Below are positions 25,914 through 34,543 of a stretch of 64,000 bases of DNA, piece after piece. The position numbers and the translations under genes were made by a program. The first letter of the stretch is position 1. Each line of letters starts with the position of its first letter. The stretch lies in contig JBCCCR010000021.1 of NCBI GenBank assembly GCA_039033415.1, positions 52,154 through 116,153 on the forward strand, read 5' to 3'. Below the pieces are notes generated by a model that was not told where the DNA came from, made no database searches, and was given only the letters and a program-made list of their open reading frames with translations. The DNA is from Pseudomonadota bacterium (GTDB taxonomy: Bacteria; Pseudomonadota; Gammaproteobacteria; Xanthomonadales; SZUA-38).

Positions 25914-26942
25914 ATGCTGAAATTTGAACAGGTTTCCCACGACTACGGCGGGCAACCGGCCTTAAGAGACGTATCGTTTGCCGCAGAAGCGGGCAGCATA
26001 ACCTGTTTGATCGGCCCGTCGGGCTGCGGCAAGACCACGCTGCTCCGCCTCGCCGCAGGTCTCATGCCGCTGCAGGCCGGCGAGATCTCGCTTCACGGCG
26101 AGGTGCTTTCCAGGCCCGCCAGGCAGGTGTCGCCGGAAGCCCGTCCGGTTGGACTCGTTTTTCAGGAGGGGGCGCTGTTTCCCCACCTAACCGTGGCCAG
26201 AAACGTGGGCTTCGGCCTGAGTGGCGAGCAGCCGGAGCGGGTTGAGACGCTGCTGGCCGACGTCGGACTGGCTGGCCTTGGCGAGCGCTATCCGCATACG
26301 CTTTCCGGAGGTCAGCGCCAGCGAGTGGCGCTGGCCCGCGCGCTCGCGCCGCAACCCCAGGCGCTGCTGTTCGATGAGCCTTATGCCAACCTGGATATTC
26401 ACCGGCGTCGCCAGCTCCGGGAGCAGGCCCGCTTGCTGATTCGCGACAGCCAGGCCGTCGGTGTCTTTGTCACTCATGACCCGGAAGAGGTCATGGCGCT
26501 CGCCGATCAGGTTGTGGTGCTGAACCTCGGTCAGGTGGTCCAGCAGGGATCACCCCGAGAGCTCTACGACGCGCCGGCAACGCTGGCCGTGGCGCGGCTG
26601 TTCGGTCAGGCGCAGAGCTTTGTCGGCGAACTTTCCGGGCCCACGCTTCGTACGCCTTTTGGGGTGTGGCCGCGGGCGTGTCTGGAAAACGGCGACTTAC
26701 CGGACGGCCCGCTCGAACTGGTGGTGCGTCCCGATTGCTTGGCGGTGAGCGCGGCTGAGCAGGGCCTTACCGTCACGGAAATCCGCACGGCCGACAGCGA
26801 TGACATGCTGCTGGTTGCCGAGAGCGATTCGAACAAGAAACTTTATGTGCGGCAGGCCCGCCCCCATCGTTTTCATGTTCACGCAGCGGTCACCGTTTTG
26901 CCGCAAAATAGCAGCGTGTTTGCCGCGGTGCCGGCCTCCTGA
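25914..26942 (+). CDS. fbpC: Ferric iron ABC transporter ATPase (FbpC)
   Basis: 342 residues. ABC motifs in order: Walker A GPSGCGKTT (about 35-43), Q-loop VFQEGALFPHLT, signature LSGGQRQR (about 130-137), Walker B ALLFDEP, and H-loop VTHD. A C-terminal regulatory domain (about 235-340) follows, as in FbpC/PotA-type ATPases. It pairs with the divergent permease and with the binding protein encoded 84 bases downstream. A Fur box in that 84-bp gap suggests that the binding-protein operon is controlled separately. Confidence 0.9.
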   Translation: MLKFEQVSHDYGGQPALRDVSFAAEAGSITCLIGPSGCGKTTLLRLAAGLMPLQAGEISLHGEVLSRPARQVSPEARPVGLVFQEGALFPHLTVARNVGFGLSGEQPERVETLLADVGLAGLGERYPHTLSGGQRQRVALARALAPQPQALLFDEPYANLDIHRRRQLREQARLLIRDSQAVGVFVTHDPEEVMALADQVVVLNLGQVVQQGSPRELYDAPATLAVARLFGQAQSFVGELSGPTLRTPFGVWPRACLENGDLPDGPLELVVRPDCLAVSAAEQGLTVTEIRTADSDDMLLVAESDSNKKLYVRQARPHRFHVHAAVTVLPQNSSVFAAVPAS

Positions 26943-26966
26943 CAGCCATCGAACGAATGTTGCAAA

Positions 26967-26981
26967 CAAGAATGATTCTCA
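26967..26981. promoter_or_regulatory. Fur box before the fbpA-imelysin operon
   Basis: CAAGAATGATTCTCA is a strong 7-1-7 Fur match (central AGAATGATTCT nearly perfect). It is 45 bases upstream of fbpA and would put the whole 27027-33176 operon under iron control. Confidence 0.75.
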
Positions 26982-27026
26982 TTAAAGTCGTAGACCTGCT
27001 CATGCCGATAGTCACATCCCGCCGCT

Positions 27027-28094
27027 ATGAATGACACGTTGAGGAAAGCTGCCGCCGCTGCGGTTTTGTTGGTTGGTGCTGCCATGCTTCAGGCCTGTGG
27101 CGATGACGGCCCTGGTGGGCAGGCTCCCGATACAGCAAGCGCTGGCGAGGTAAACCTGTATTCATCGCGCCACTATGACACTGACCTCGCGCTCTATGAC
27201 AACTTCACCGAGCTAACCGGAATTAAGGTCAATCTCATCGAGGCCGGCGCCGATGAGCTGATTGAACGGATCAAAAACGAGGGCGAATTCAGCCCGGCCG
27301 ACGTGTTGATCACGGTCGATGCGGGGCGCCTTTGGCGCGCCGAGCAGGCTGGGGTGCTGCAGCCGTTCAGCTCCGAGACCATTGCCGAGCGCATTCCAGA
27401 AAACCTCCGCCACCCTGACAGCCTTTGGGTTGGGCTCTCCAAACGGGCTCGTATCATTATCTACCACAAGTCGGGCGGGCTGCCCGAGCCCCTGGCCACT
27501 TACCAGGATCTGGCAAACCCTGCGCACCGCGGGCGGGTTTGTATCCGCTCGTCAACCAACATCTATAACGTGTCGCTGATGGCGAGCCTGATTGCCCGCC
27601 TGGGCGTCGAAGCCGCCGAATCCTGGGCGCGAGGCGTCGTTGATAACTTTGCGCGCCCGCCACAGAGCAACGACACCGGGCAAATTCGCGCCGTCGCCAG
27701 CGGGGAGTGCGGCATTGCCGTGGTGAATACCTACTATCTGGCTCGCCTGGCGGCCTCCGAAGATCCAGCTGATCGGGCGTTGGCGGACGCGGTGGGAATC
27801 GTCTTCCCCAACCAGGCAACCGGCGGAACCCATATCAACATCAGTGGCGCGGGCATTGTGACGTCCTCGCCGAACCCGGACCACGCGGTCCGTTTCTTGG
27901 AGTACCTGACCAGTGATGAAGCGCAAGGCTACTTTGCCAACGGCAATAACGAATACCCGGCGGTCCGCAATCTCAACGCCGCCTCGGCAGTGGAGCGCCT
28001 CGGCGACTTCCTTGAGGACCCACTCAACGCCTCGCTGCTCGGCGAGCACCAGGCGGAAGCGATTCGGGTCTTTGACCGTGCGGGCTGGCGCTAG
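27027..28094 (+). CDS. fbpA: Ferric iron-binding lipoprotein (FbpA/FutA family)
   Basis: 355 residues. Unlike many soluble FbpA proteins it has a lipobox (AAMLQAC, Cys about 24), so it is probably anchored to a membrane. The mature part starts VNLYSSRHYDTD, typical of this family, and later contains NTYYLARL with the paired tyrosines that bind Fe(III) in FbpA. The C-terminal region GNNEYPAVRNL is also characteristic. It is first in an operon that continues with imelysin, DUF1111, imelysin and DUF1513 genes at 1-base gaps or overlaps, which ties that cluster to iron delivery. Confidence 0.9.
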   Translation: MNDTLRKAAAAAVLLVGAAMLQACGDDGPGGQAPDTASAGEVNLYSSRHYDTDLALYDNFTELTGIKVNLIEAGADELIERIKNEGEFSPADVLITVDAGRLWRAEQAGVLQPFSSETIAERIPENLRHPDSLWVGLSKRARIIIYHKSGGLPEPLATYQDLANPAHRGRVCIRSSTNIYNVSLMASLIARLGVEAAESWARGVVDNFARPPQSNDTGQIRAVASGECGIAVVNTYYLARLAASEDPADRALADAVGIVFPNQATGGTHINISGAGIVTSSPNPDHAVRFLEYLTSDEAQGYFANGNNEYPAVRNLNAASAVERLGDFLEDPLNASLLGEHQAEAIRVFDRAGWR

Positions 28095-28095
28095 C

Positions 28096-29418
28096 GTGAA
28101 AGCGGCGCTCGCGACTGCGCTCGCCAGCACGCTGATGGTTGCTGGTTGCGGCAACGACTCCTCGGAGCCTGAAGGCGCGGCATCGACCGAGCAGTCCGCA
28201 ACCTATGAGCTCACCGCGGCCGCGGCCAGCCCGATCGTTGCGAACTATGCGGATATCGCCGAGGCCAAATATGGCGATAGCCTGATCGCGGCCCGTGCAC
28301 TGGCCGAAGCGTTGGAGACGCTGATCGCTGAGCCGACCGAGTCCTCGCTTGCGGCTGCTCGTCAGTCCTGGCTCGATGCGCGAGTGCCCTATCAGCAAAC
28401 CGAGGCGTTTCGGTTCGGCAATCCGCTGATCGACGACTGGGAAGGGCGAGTCAACGCGTGGCCGCTGGATGAGGGCCTGATCGATTACGTGGACGCCAGC
28501 TACGGCCAGCAGTCTGACGCCAATCCGCTCTACAGCGTCAACGTCATTGCAAACGCGGCCCCGCTGATCAACGGCGAAGCCGTTGACGCTGCAGAAATTT
28601 CGGGCGAGCTTCTGCGGGACGTGCTGCACGAGGCGGGGTCGGTCGAAGCCAACGTGGCCACCGGCTATCACGCCATCGAGTTTCTGCTCTGGGGGCAGGA
28701 CCTGAACGGTACCGGGCCGGGTGCCGGGAGTCGCCCCGCAACCGACTTTGCGGTTGGTGATGATTGCACCGGCGGCAACTGCGATCGAAGGGCTGCGTAT
28801 CTGCGGGCCGCGACGGCGCTTTTGCTCGAGGATCTTGAGAACGTGGTTGCGCTCTGGGGCGAGCAGGGCGAAGCGCGCCTGAACTTGACGCGCGACCCGG
28901 TGACCGGCGTGAACGCCATGATCAGCGGGCTGGGGTCACTTTCCTACGGTGAACTTGCCGGAGAGCGGATGAAGCTGGGCATGCTTCTGCACGATCCTGA
29001 GGAGGAGCACGACTGCTTTTCAGACAACACGCACAACTCGCACTATTACAATCAGGTGGGCATTCGCAACATCTATCGCGGCAGCTACCGCCGCATCGAC
29101 GGCAGCGAAATCAGCGGCCCATCGCTGGCTGCGCTGGCCGCGGAGCATCTGCCGACGCTGAGCCAGGAAATTGACGCCGCGATCGCGGCGGCCACCGAGG
29201 CGCTTACGGCGCTCAAAGAGCGCGGTGATTCGGTCGAGGCTTACGACCAGATGATTGCAGAGGGCAACACCGAGGGACAGCAGGTGATCGAGGCCGGCGT
29301 CAACGCCCTGATCGCCCAGACCCGGCCGCTTGAGCAGCTCGTCGCGGCGCTGAACCTGGGCAGCGTCTACATTGAAGGTTCTGACGTTCTGGACAATCCC
29401 GCCGCGGTATTTCAGTGA
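28096..29418 (+). CDS. Imelysin family (peptidase M75) iron-regulated lipoprotein
   Basis: 440 residues from the GTG that starts 1 base after the fbpA stop; the open frame reaching back into fbpA is shadow. Lipobox LMVAGC near residue 17. The imelysin signature GYHAIEFLLWGQD, with the HxxE pair, is near residue 190, followed by the second half with HDCFSDNTHNSHYYNQVG. Family members (IrpA, ICMP) are iron-responsive; proteolysis has been claimed for some, while structures suggest a binding or transport role. Here the operon with fbpA argues for ferric ion handling at the envelope. Confidence 0.88.
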   Translation: MKAALATALASTLMVAGCGNDSSEPEGAASTEQSATYELTAAAASPIVANYADIAEAKYGDSLIAARALAEALETLIAEPTESSLAAARQSWLDARVPYQQTEAFRFGNPLIDDWEGRVNAWPLDEGLIDYVDASYGQQSDANPLYSVNVIANAAPLINGEAVDAAEISGELLRDVLHEAGSVEANVATGYHAIEFLLWGQDLNGTGPGAGSRPATDFAVGDDCTGGNCDRRAAYLRAATALLLEDLENVVALWGEQGEARLNLTRDPVTGVNAMISGLGSLSYGELAGERMKLGMLLHDPEEEHDCFSDNTHNSHYYNQVGIRNIYRGSYRRIDGSEISGPSLAALAAEHLPTLSQEIDAAIAAATEALTALKERGDSVEAYDQMIAEGNTEGQQVIEAGVNALIAQTRPLEQLVAALNLGSVYIEGSDVLDNPAAVFQ

Positions 29419-30992
29419 GTCGAGACGCCGCGGCCACAACGCCTCGCGAAGCCGGCGGCGAACCACGACGCGGTGCGCCGTGGTTCGGTGTTATGGCAGT
29501 GATCGTTGTGCTTGCGGCGCTGGCTGCGGTCTGGACGATGGTCGGGCGCGACCCGGCACAGGACTCGGCGCTCCCCTGGCGCGGAGACCTGACCGCTGAA
29601 GACCGGCAAAAGGTGCTCGAGGTGACCACGGTGCCCGCCAGCTTTGCGGCGGCCCAGCCGTTCGAGCGCAACAGCGGCGGCGCCGCCACCTACGCCGGCA
29701 GCGTGACCCGGAACGCCTTTTCGATGCCTGCAGCCAACCTGTCGCTGGAGGGCCAGCAGCTGTTTGCGCTGGGCAACGCGCTGTTCCGAAAAATCTGGGT
29801 GTCCTCCCCATCATCAACGCAGGCGTCTGACGGCCTCGGGCCGCTTTACAACGCGCGGTCCTGCCAGCGCTGTCATCTAAAGGACGGGCGTGGTCACCCG
29901 CCGGCTCACGACGGTGATGAAGCGACATCATTTCTGCTGCGGATCGCTTTGCCGTCGGGCGAAGAGGGCCTTCAGCCGTCGGTCCCAGATCCCGTTTATG
30001 GCGGCCAGATCCAGGACGTCGCCGTTCCGGGGCTGCCGGCAGAAGGTAAGGTCCGGGTGCGCTACACGGAGCGCGAAGTGGCGCTAAACGGTGGCGAGAC
30101 GGTGTCGCTGCGCGAGCCCCACTACGAGCTGACCAACCTCGGGTACGGACCGCTCGGCGAAGGCGCATCGCTGTCGCCGAGGATCGCCCAGCCGATGATC
30201 GGCCTCGGACTGCTCGATGCGATTCACCCCGGTGATATCGCTGCGGGTGCCGATCCTGACGATCGCGACGGCGACGGAATCTCAGGCCGCATTCAGCGTG
30301 CTGCTGATCCCGTAACGGGCGAGCCGACCATCGGGCGCTTTGGCTGGAAGGCTGGTGCGCCGACCGTTCGGGCGCAGTCCGCCGGCGCTTTTGCGAACGA
30401 TATGGGCATCTCCAGCGCCCTGCACCCCGCACCGGCCGGCGAGTGCACCGCGCAGCAGCCGGATTGCCTAAAAGGCCCGCACGGCGTGCAGGAAGCGTTA
30501 AGCCCTTTTGAGGCGTCTGATGAAGTGCTGGACCTGGTTGCCTTCTACTCAAGCAATCTGGCGGTGCCTGCGCGGCGCAATGAAAGCGACGCCGCAGTGC
30601 TGACGGGCAAAGCGCTGTTTCATGAGGTGGGCTGTGGCGGGTGTCACCGACCGAACTTCGTAACGCGGCGAGATGCGGCGCAGCCTGAGCATCAATTTCA
30701 GCTGATCTGGCCGTATACCGACCTGCTGCTACACGATCTCGGCGAAGGGCTCAGCAGCAACAGCCAGGTGGGCCAGGCTGCGGGCGCCGAATGGCGAACG
30801 GCGCCGCTCTGGGGAATCGGCCTGACCGAGACGGTCAGCGGGCACAATCAGCTTCTGCACGACGGCCGCGCCCGGGGCCTGCTGGAGGCCATCGTCTGGC
30901 ACGGGGGTGAGGCGCAGGCTTCGCGCGACGCCGTGGTCGCCATGACCCCGGACGAACGGTCTGCACTGGTGAGCTTTCTGAGGTCGCTTTGA
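29415..30992 (+). CDS. Di-haem DUF1111 protein (cytochrome c peroxidase-like)
   Basis: 525 residues from a GTG overlapping the imelysin stop. One N-terminal helix (about 24-42, GVMAVIVVLAALAAVW) exports or anchors it. There are two c-type haem sites, CQRCH (about 153) and CGGCH (about 410), plus an acidic Ca-type loop DPDDRDGDGISG. It is of the family often labelled thiol oxidoreductase and is related to di-haem peroxidases. Placed between two imelysins in a Fur-boxed operon, it may reduce or oxidise iron in the periplasm; this role is inferred from context. Confidence 0.86.
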   Translation: MSRDAAATTPREAGGEPRRGAPWFGVMAVIVVLAALAAVWTMVGRDPAQDSALPWRGDLTAEDRQKVLEVTTVPASFAAAQPFERNSGGAATYAGSVTRNAFSMPAANLSLEGQQLFALGNALFRKIWVSSPSSTQASDGLGPLYNARSCQRCHLKDGRGHPPAHDGDEATSFLLRIALPSGEEGLQPSVPDPVYGGQIQDVAVPGLPAEGKVRVRYTEREVALNGGETVSLREPHYELTNLGYGPLGEGASLSPRIAQPMIGLGLLDAIHPGDIAAGADPDDRDGDGISGRIQRAADPVTGEPTIGRFGWKAGAPTVRAQSAGAFANDMGISSALHPAPAGECTAQQPDCLKGPHGVQEALSPFEASDEVLDLVAFYSSNLAVPARRNESDAAVLTGKALFHEVGCGGCHRPNFVTRRDAAQPEHQFQLIWPYTDLLLHDLGEGLSSNSQVGQAAGAEWRTAPLWGIGLTETVSGHNQLLHDGRARGLLEAIVWHGGEAQASRDAVVAMTPDERSALVSFLRSL

Positions 30993-32080
30993 GCCCCTGG
31001 TTGTCCATGAAATGGCGATCACGTCGATGGGTGTTGCTTGGCGGACTGCTGGTCGCGTTAGCGGGCTGCGAACCGGAACTCAATACGCGGGAGCGGTTCT
31101 TTGGGCACGCCTACGAAATTCTCAGGGCGAGCTACGACGCGCTGGCGACCGGCGCCGAGACGCAGCGCGATGCCGTCAAGCGGATTTGCGCCGCGGAGGG
31201 GCAACACGGCGAGCCGCTTCACCGCGAGGCTCGAGACGCCTTTCAGGCGCTGGCCCAGGCGTGGTCCCGCGTCGAGTGGCTGCGGCTGGGGCCGGTGCTC
31301 AGCGAGCACCGCTTCGAGCGCATATTCTACTGGCCTGATCGCGGCGGCCGCGGGCGTCGACAGCTCCTCCAGCTGCTGGCCAGTAATCTGCCCGAACCGT
31401 TTACCGCCGCTGAGCTGGGCGAAAAGAGCGTGGCGCTGCAGGGCCTGCCGGCACTGGAGTACCTGCTTTACGGCGAGCCGTCGGCAAGCCTGCAGCCGGG
31501 GCAGGACACCTGCCGGCTTGCCGAGGCGGTCACCGACCAGCTTGCGCAGCAGAGCCGCGCCCTGGCGTCGGACTGGTCGACGGCTGGCAACCTTCGGCCC
31601 GCGCTCAGCGGGTCTGATGAGCTCATCGAAGAAGACCGCGCGCTCGCCGCTCTGCTGCAGGCGGCGGATCAGGCGCTGAAAACGGCGGCTGAACTGAAAA
31701 TCGCTGTGGCTTTGGGCGACAGCCCCGCCAACGCGCGCCCGGGCCTGGCGCCCTTTGCGACATCGGGGCTCACGGCCAGCATGCTCGCTGCCGGCACTGC
31801 CGAACTGGGAGCGCTGTTCACCGGACCGTTCCAGGCGTTGCTGCCCGAGGGTAGTCGTTACCAGGGTGAGGCGCTGCTGCGGGAGCTCGAGCTCAGCGAA
31901 GCGCAGTTTCGGGCGCTGAGCGAAGCCGGACCCTGGCGAGAGCTGATCGTGGATGAGCGTCATCGGTCGCGGCTCAGCTATGTGCAGCAGCCGCTGCTCG
32001 GCGCCCATCGACAGCTGGCCTATACGCTCATGCCGGCGCTTGGTCTGACCCAGGGTTTCAACTCGGCTGACGGTGACTGA
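30989..32080 (+). CDS. Second imelysin-like lipoprotein
   Basis: Up to 363 residues. The TTG at 30989 overlaps the upstream stop as TTGA; an ATG at 31007 in the same frame (MKWRSRRWVLLGG) is an equally good start. Lipobox LVALAGC. The signature region reads GLPALEYLLYG: compared with GYHAIEFLLWG of the first imelysin the Glu is kept but the His is Pro, so the HxxE metal pair is broken. Imelysin pairs with one such divergent member are a known arrangement around DUF1111 genes. It is probably a structural or binding partner rather than an enzyme. Confidence 0.82.
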   Translation: MSPWLSMKWRSRRWVLLGGLLVALAGCEPELNTRERFFGHAYEILRASYDALATGAETQRDAVKRICAAEGQHGEPLHREARDAFQALAQAWSRVEWLRLGPVLSEHRFERIFYWPDRGGRGRRQLLQLLASNLPEPFTAAELGEKSVALQGLPALEYLLYGEPSASLQPGQDTCRLAEAVTDQLAQQSRALASDWSTAGNLRPALSGSDELIEEDRALAALLQAADQALKTAAELKIAVALGDSPANARPGLAPFATSGLTASMLAAGTAELGALFTGPFQALLPEGSRYQGEALLRELELSEAQFRALSEAGPWRELIVDERHRSRLSYVQQPLLGAHRQLAYTLMPALGLTQGFNSADGD

Positions 32081-33176
32081 GCGCACGCACTCGCGGCTTA
32101 GAGCCCGAAGCTCTCGACGTCAGTGGTTGCGTAGCGCAGCGCTGTTGCCGGGGGTATTCGCAACGCCCGCGCTGGCCCTCGAAGGCGCTCCCGCTCTGGT
32201 CGGCTGCTGTGCGTTAGGCGAAGGCGGCTATGGCGTTGCCGTGCTGACCCAAGGCCTCGATTTGCTGAGGCTGGTTACCCTGCCTGGCCGCGGACATGGC
32301 GTGGTCGTTTCGCCGGATCGACGCACCGCCGTGGTGCTGGCCCGCCGACCGGGCCGCTTCGCCCAGGTGATCGATCTGACGACACTGGACACTGTCGACC
32401 GTTTTGAAACGCCCGCCGGTCGGCACTTTTACGGCCATGGCCTGTTCAGCCCTGATGGACGTTACCTTTACGCGACGGAGAATGATTACAACCGACCCGC
32501 CAGCGTGCTCGGCGTCTATGCCGCCGGCGAGGGCTATCGGCGAATCGACGAATTCGATACCGGAGGGATCGGTGCGCATGAAGCGGTTCTGATGCAGGAC
32601 GGTCAGACTATCGCGGTCGCCAACGGCGGCATCGAAACCCACCCGGATTTCCCGCGGATCAAGCTTAATCTCGCGGAGATGAGGCCGTCGCTGTGTTATC
32701 TGGACCGGGCGGATGGCCGGTTGCTCGAGCAGCGCTACCTGACGCCGCGCTGGCATCAGCTGTCGCTGAGACATTTGACGCAAACCCGCGACGGTGCGAT
32801 CTGGATCGGCGGGCAGTTTGAGGGGCCCGGCCGGGCGCCGCTGATCGTTCGCCACCGGCAGGGGCAGCCTCTGGAGCTGGTCGACGAGCCCGGCCGTCAT
32901 GCAAGCTCGACAGACGGATTCCGGGGTTATATCGGTTCAATCGCCACCGATGCGGCGGGCGAGAGGGTGGTCGTCACCGCTCCTCGCGGGAATCGGGCCC
33001 TGACGCTGAACGCTCAGACGCAGCAGGCGGAGCAGCAGCATGAGCTGGCGGATGTATGCGGCGCTGCGTCGGGGGAACGGGTGGTGCTGAGCACCGGGGA
33101 GGGCACGGTGATTGCTGCCGGCGCGACGCCCCGGCAATTTGCCTGGGCTTGGGACAATCACCTGGTCCGCGTTTAG
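32073..33176 (+). CDS. DUF1513 exported beta-propeller-like protein
   Basis: 367 residues from a GTG overlapping the upstream gene by 8 bases. The N-terminus has twin arginines before a hydrophobic stretch (SSRRQWLRSAALLPG), so Tat export is possible. The body shows repeated strand motifs such as GHGVVVSPDRR, GHGLFSPDGRYLYATEND and GIGAHEAVLMQDG, as expected of DUF1513 with a seven-bladed propeller. It closes the fbpA-imelysin-DUF1111-imelysin-DUF1513 operon. The function is unknown; context suggests periplasmic iron or haem-protein assistance. Confidence 0.84.
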   Translation: MTERTHSRLRARSSRRQWLRSAALLPGVFATPALALEGAPALVGCCALGEGGYGVAVLTQGLDLLRLVTLPGRGHGVVVSPDRRTAVVLARRPGRFAQVIDLTTLDTVDRFETPAGRHFYGHGLFSPDGRYLYATENDYNRPASVLGVYAAGEGYRRIDEFDTGGIGAHEAVLMQDGQTIAVANGGIETHPDFPRIKLNLAEMRPSLCYLDRADGRLLEQRYLTPRWHQLSLRHLTQTRDGAIWIGGQFEGPGRAPLIVRHRQGQPLELVDEPGRHASSTDGFRGYIGSIATDAAGERVVVTAPRGNRALTLNAQTQQAEQQHELADVCGAASGERVVLSTGEGTVIAAGATPRQFAWAWDNHLVRV

Positions 33177-33470
33177 CGGCTCGCTTTTGGCGCTCCAGCA
33201 AATTCAGCCAGTTCAAAAAGCGACGCCGTGCACGACAAACCCGACCGAAATGGGCGTGACCGGCAGATTGTGCCGCGCCATGGCGGCCAGGTTTGCCTCG
33301 CTAAGGGCGCGAGACAAGGCGCCGCTGTGGCTGGTGGCGATCAGCCTGCTTGGATCAAACTTTTGGCGAATTAATCACCTGGCTGTTGTCGTCGCTTGCG
33401 GTCGACCCCTCCCAGCAATGGCGGGGTCGGGCGGCATGACCGAGTAAGACTTGGGAGCACTTCGGCGGGC

Positions 33471-33507
33471 AAAAAAAGCCGGCGCGGAAGGGGAATTCGG
33501 CGCCGGC
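33471..33507 (-). terminator. Intrinsic terminator on the minus strand
   Basis: On the minus strand GCCGGCGC (33507-33500) pairs with GCGCCGGC (33485-33478) around a 14-base loop and is followed by seven T residues (33477-33471). It points away from the plus-strand DUF1513 operon, and no recognised minus-strand gene lies upstream of it. Confidence 0.75.
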
Positions 33508-33601
33508 TAACGTTGGCTGGCGGTTGCGAAGACGGTCCATGATCCACCATCGCTTAACCAACCTCGACTTGCCTCCTGACGGGTTGCCACCGTCGAGAGG
33601 T
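33471..33601 (-). ncRNA. Candidate Fur-controlled small RNA
   Basis: The interval between a minus-strand promoter (33634-33606) and the terminator at 33507-33471 would give a transcript of about 130 nt. Self-complementary parts are visible near its 5' end: CTCGAC with GTCGAG, enclosing GACGG with CCGTC. The -10 element overlaps a Fur box. Size, iron control and terminator resemble PrrF/RyhB-type RNAs in logic, not in sequence. An alternative is a short leader peptide: AGGAGG occurs within it, followed 10 bases later by TTG, but that frame runs through the terminator stem. Expression is unproven. Confidence 0.45.
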
Positions 33602-33605
33602 CTTA

Positions 33606-33634
33606 ATCGTAATCATTCTTATTTTTATTTGCAA
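33606..33634 (-). promoter_or_regulatory. Minus-strand promoter overlapping Fur box
   Basis: TTGCAA (33634-33629) as -35, a 17-base spacer and TACGAT (33611-33606) as -10. TTGCAA is its own reverse complement, and on the plus strand the same hexamer is followed after 18 bases by TATCGT (33653-33658), so a back-to-back promoter toward the M23 gene is possible. Confidence 0.45.
33607..33621. promoter_or_regulatory. Fur box between small-RNA candidate and M23 gene
   Basis: TCGTAATCATTCTTA is a 7-1-7 Fur match (reverse TAAGAATGATTACGA, nearly the same as the box at 16576). It covers the minus-strand -10 and lies 153 bases before the M23-like gene. The rest of the 597-bp gap 33177-33773 shows no gene I can support. 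Confidence 0.65.
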
Positions 33635-33773
33635 TACCTGGATCAAACAAGCTATCGTTTTGCTCGCTCGCTCGTACCTGTCGCGTTTTTCCTGGTGGAC
33701 CCGCAAGGCGGTCGCTCGGTGACTACGAGCTCGACAGCTCATCGGAGCGACATTTCGCCGCCAGGGACCCACC

Positions 33774-34436
33774 ATGTCGCAATCCATGGTCCAGCAAATT
33801 CACTTTCCGCTCAGAGGGGAATGGAGGACCCTTTGCCCACCGGGACATCATCGATTGGCCTTCGATTTTGTTCAGGTTGATCAGCGTGGACAGACTTGTG
33901 ATCAGGGACGGGTGAAGTCGCTGCTCGGCACAACGGCATCCAGCAGATTCTATTGCTGGGAGCAGCCGGTTTTTTCGCCGATTTCGGGGACCGTCCTGCG
34001 CTGTGCCAACGATTGGTCCGATCATCTCAGCAACGGGCCTATTTCGACGATTCAGCGATGGTATTACGCAAGGTATCGCTTCAAGCCTGAGCTGCGCGAC
34101 GGCGTTCTGGACATCCGGCCTAATGCCGGAAATTTCATCATGATCGAGTCGAACGAGGGTTACATCGTGTTCCTGGCTCACCTGCGCCAGGGATCACTCA
34201 AGGTCATGCCCGGCCAGGCCGTCGTCGTAGGGGATGAGCTTGCGGCGGTCGGAAACTCCGGGAACTCGACGGCTCCTCACCTTCATCTAAATCTATTCGA
34301 TCAGATGGTCGATCCGTTCTCTGCCGAAGTGCTCCCTTTCGTATTCGCTGAACTGGAGGTGCGGGATCCAAGCGGTGCGTGGTGTCAACGGCAAGAGGTT
34401 GTGCCGACGCTGGACGCGCTGGTCCGGGTGTCCTGA
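33774..34436 (+). CDS. M23 (LytM) peptidase-like protein without signal peptide
   Basis: 220 residues. The LytM-type motif is seen as GHHRLAFDF (about 24-32, first zinc ligands) and GNSGNSTAPHLHLNL (about 155-169, the HxH part), with GNFIMIESNEGYIVFLAHL as the central strand pair. M23 proteins cut peptidoglycan cross-bridges, but no signal peptide or membrane helix is visible, so a cytoplasmic or unusually exported protein is implied. A Fur box lies upstream and another lies downstream before the nitroreductase gene. The activity is uncertain. Confidence 0.75.
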   Translation: MSQSMVQQIHFPLRGEWRTLCPPGHHRLAFDFVQVDQRGQTCDQGRVKSLLGTTASSRFYCWEQPVFSPISGTVLRCANDWSDHLSNGPISTIQRWYYARYRFKPELRDGVLDIRPNAGNFIMIESNEGYIVFLAHLRQGSLKVMPGQAVVVGDELAAVGNSGNSTAPHLHLNLFDQMVDPFSAEVLPFVFAELEVRDPSGAWCQRQEVVPTLDALVRVS

Positions 34437-34528
34437 GTCCCATTCCGGCTCGGCCTACCAGTGGGTATCCCGGCCGAAGCCAGCCGGCTCTCAGCGCCTG
34501 ACCGAGGCGGACCGGTTGTTTCAGTTAT

Positions 34529-34543
34529 TGAGAATCATTATCA
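34529..34543. promoter_or_regulatory. Fur box before the nitroreductase gene
   Basis: TGAGAATCATTATCA differs from the ideal 7-1-7 Fur consensus at one position only. It is 71 bases before the nitroreductase start. Confidence 0.8.

Noticed and set aside
33112..33447. Plus-strand open frame after the DUF1513 gene
   Set aside because: It overlaps the end of DUF1513 out of frame, has no ribosome site and no recognisable sequence.
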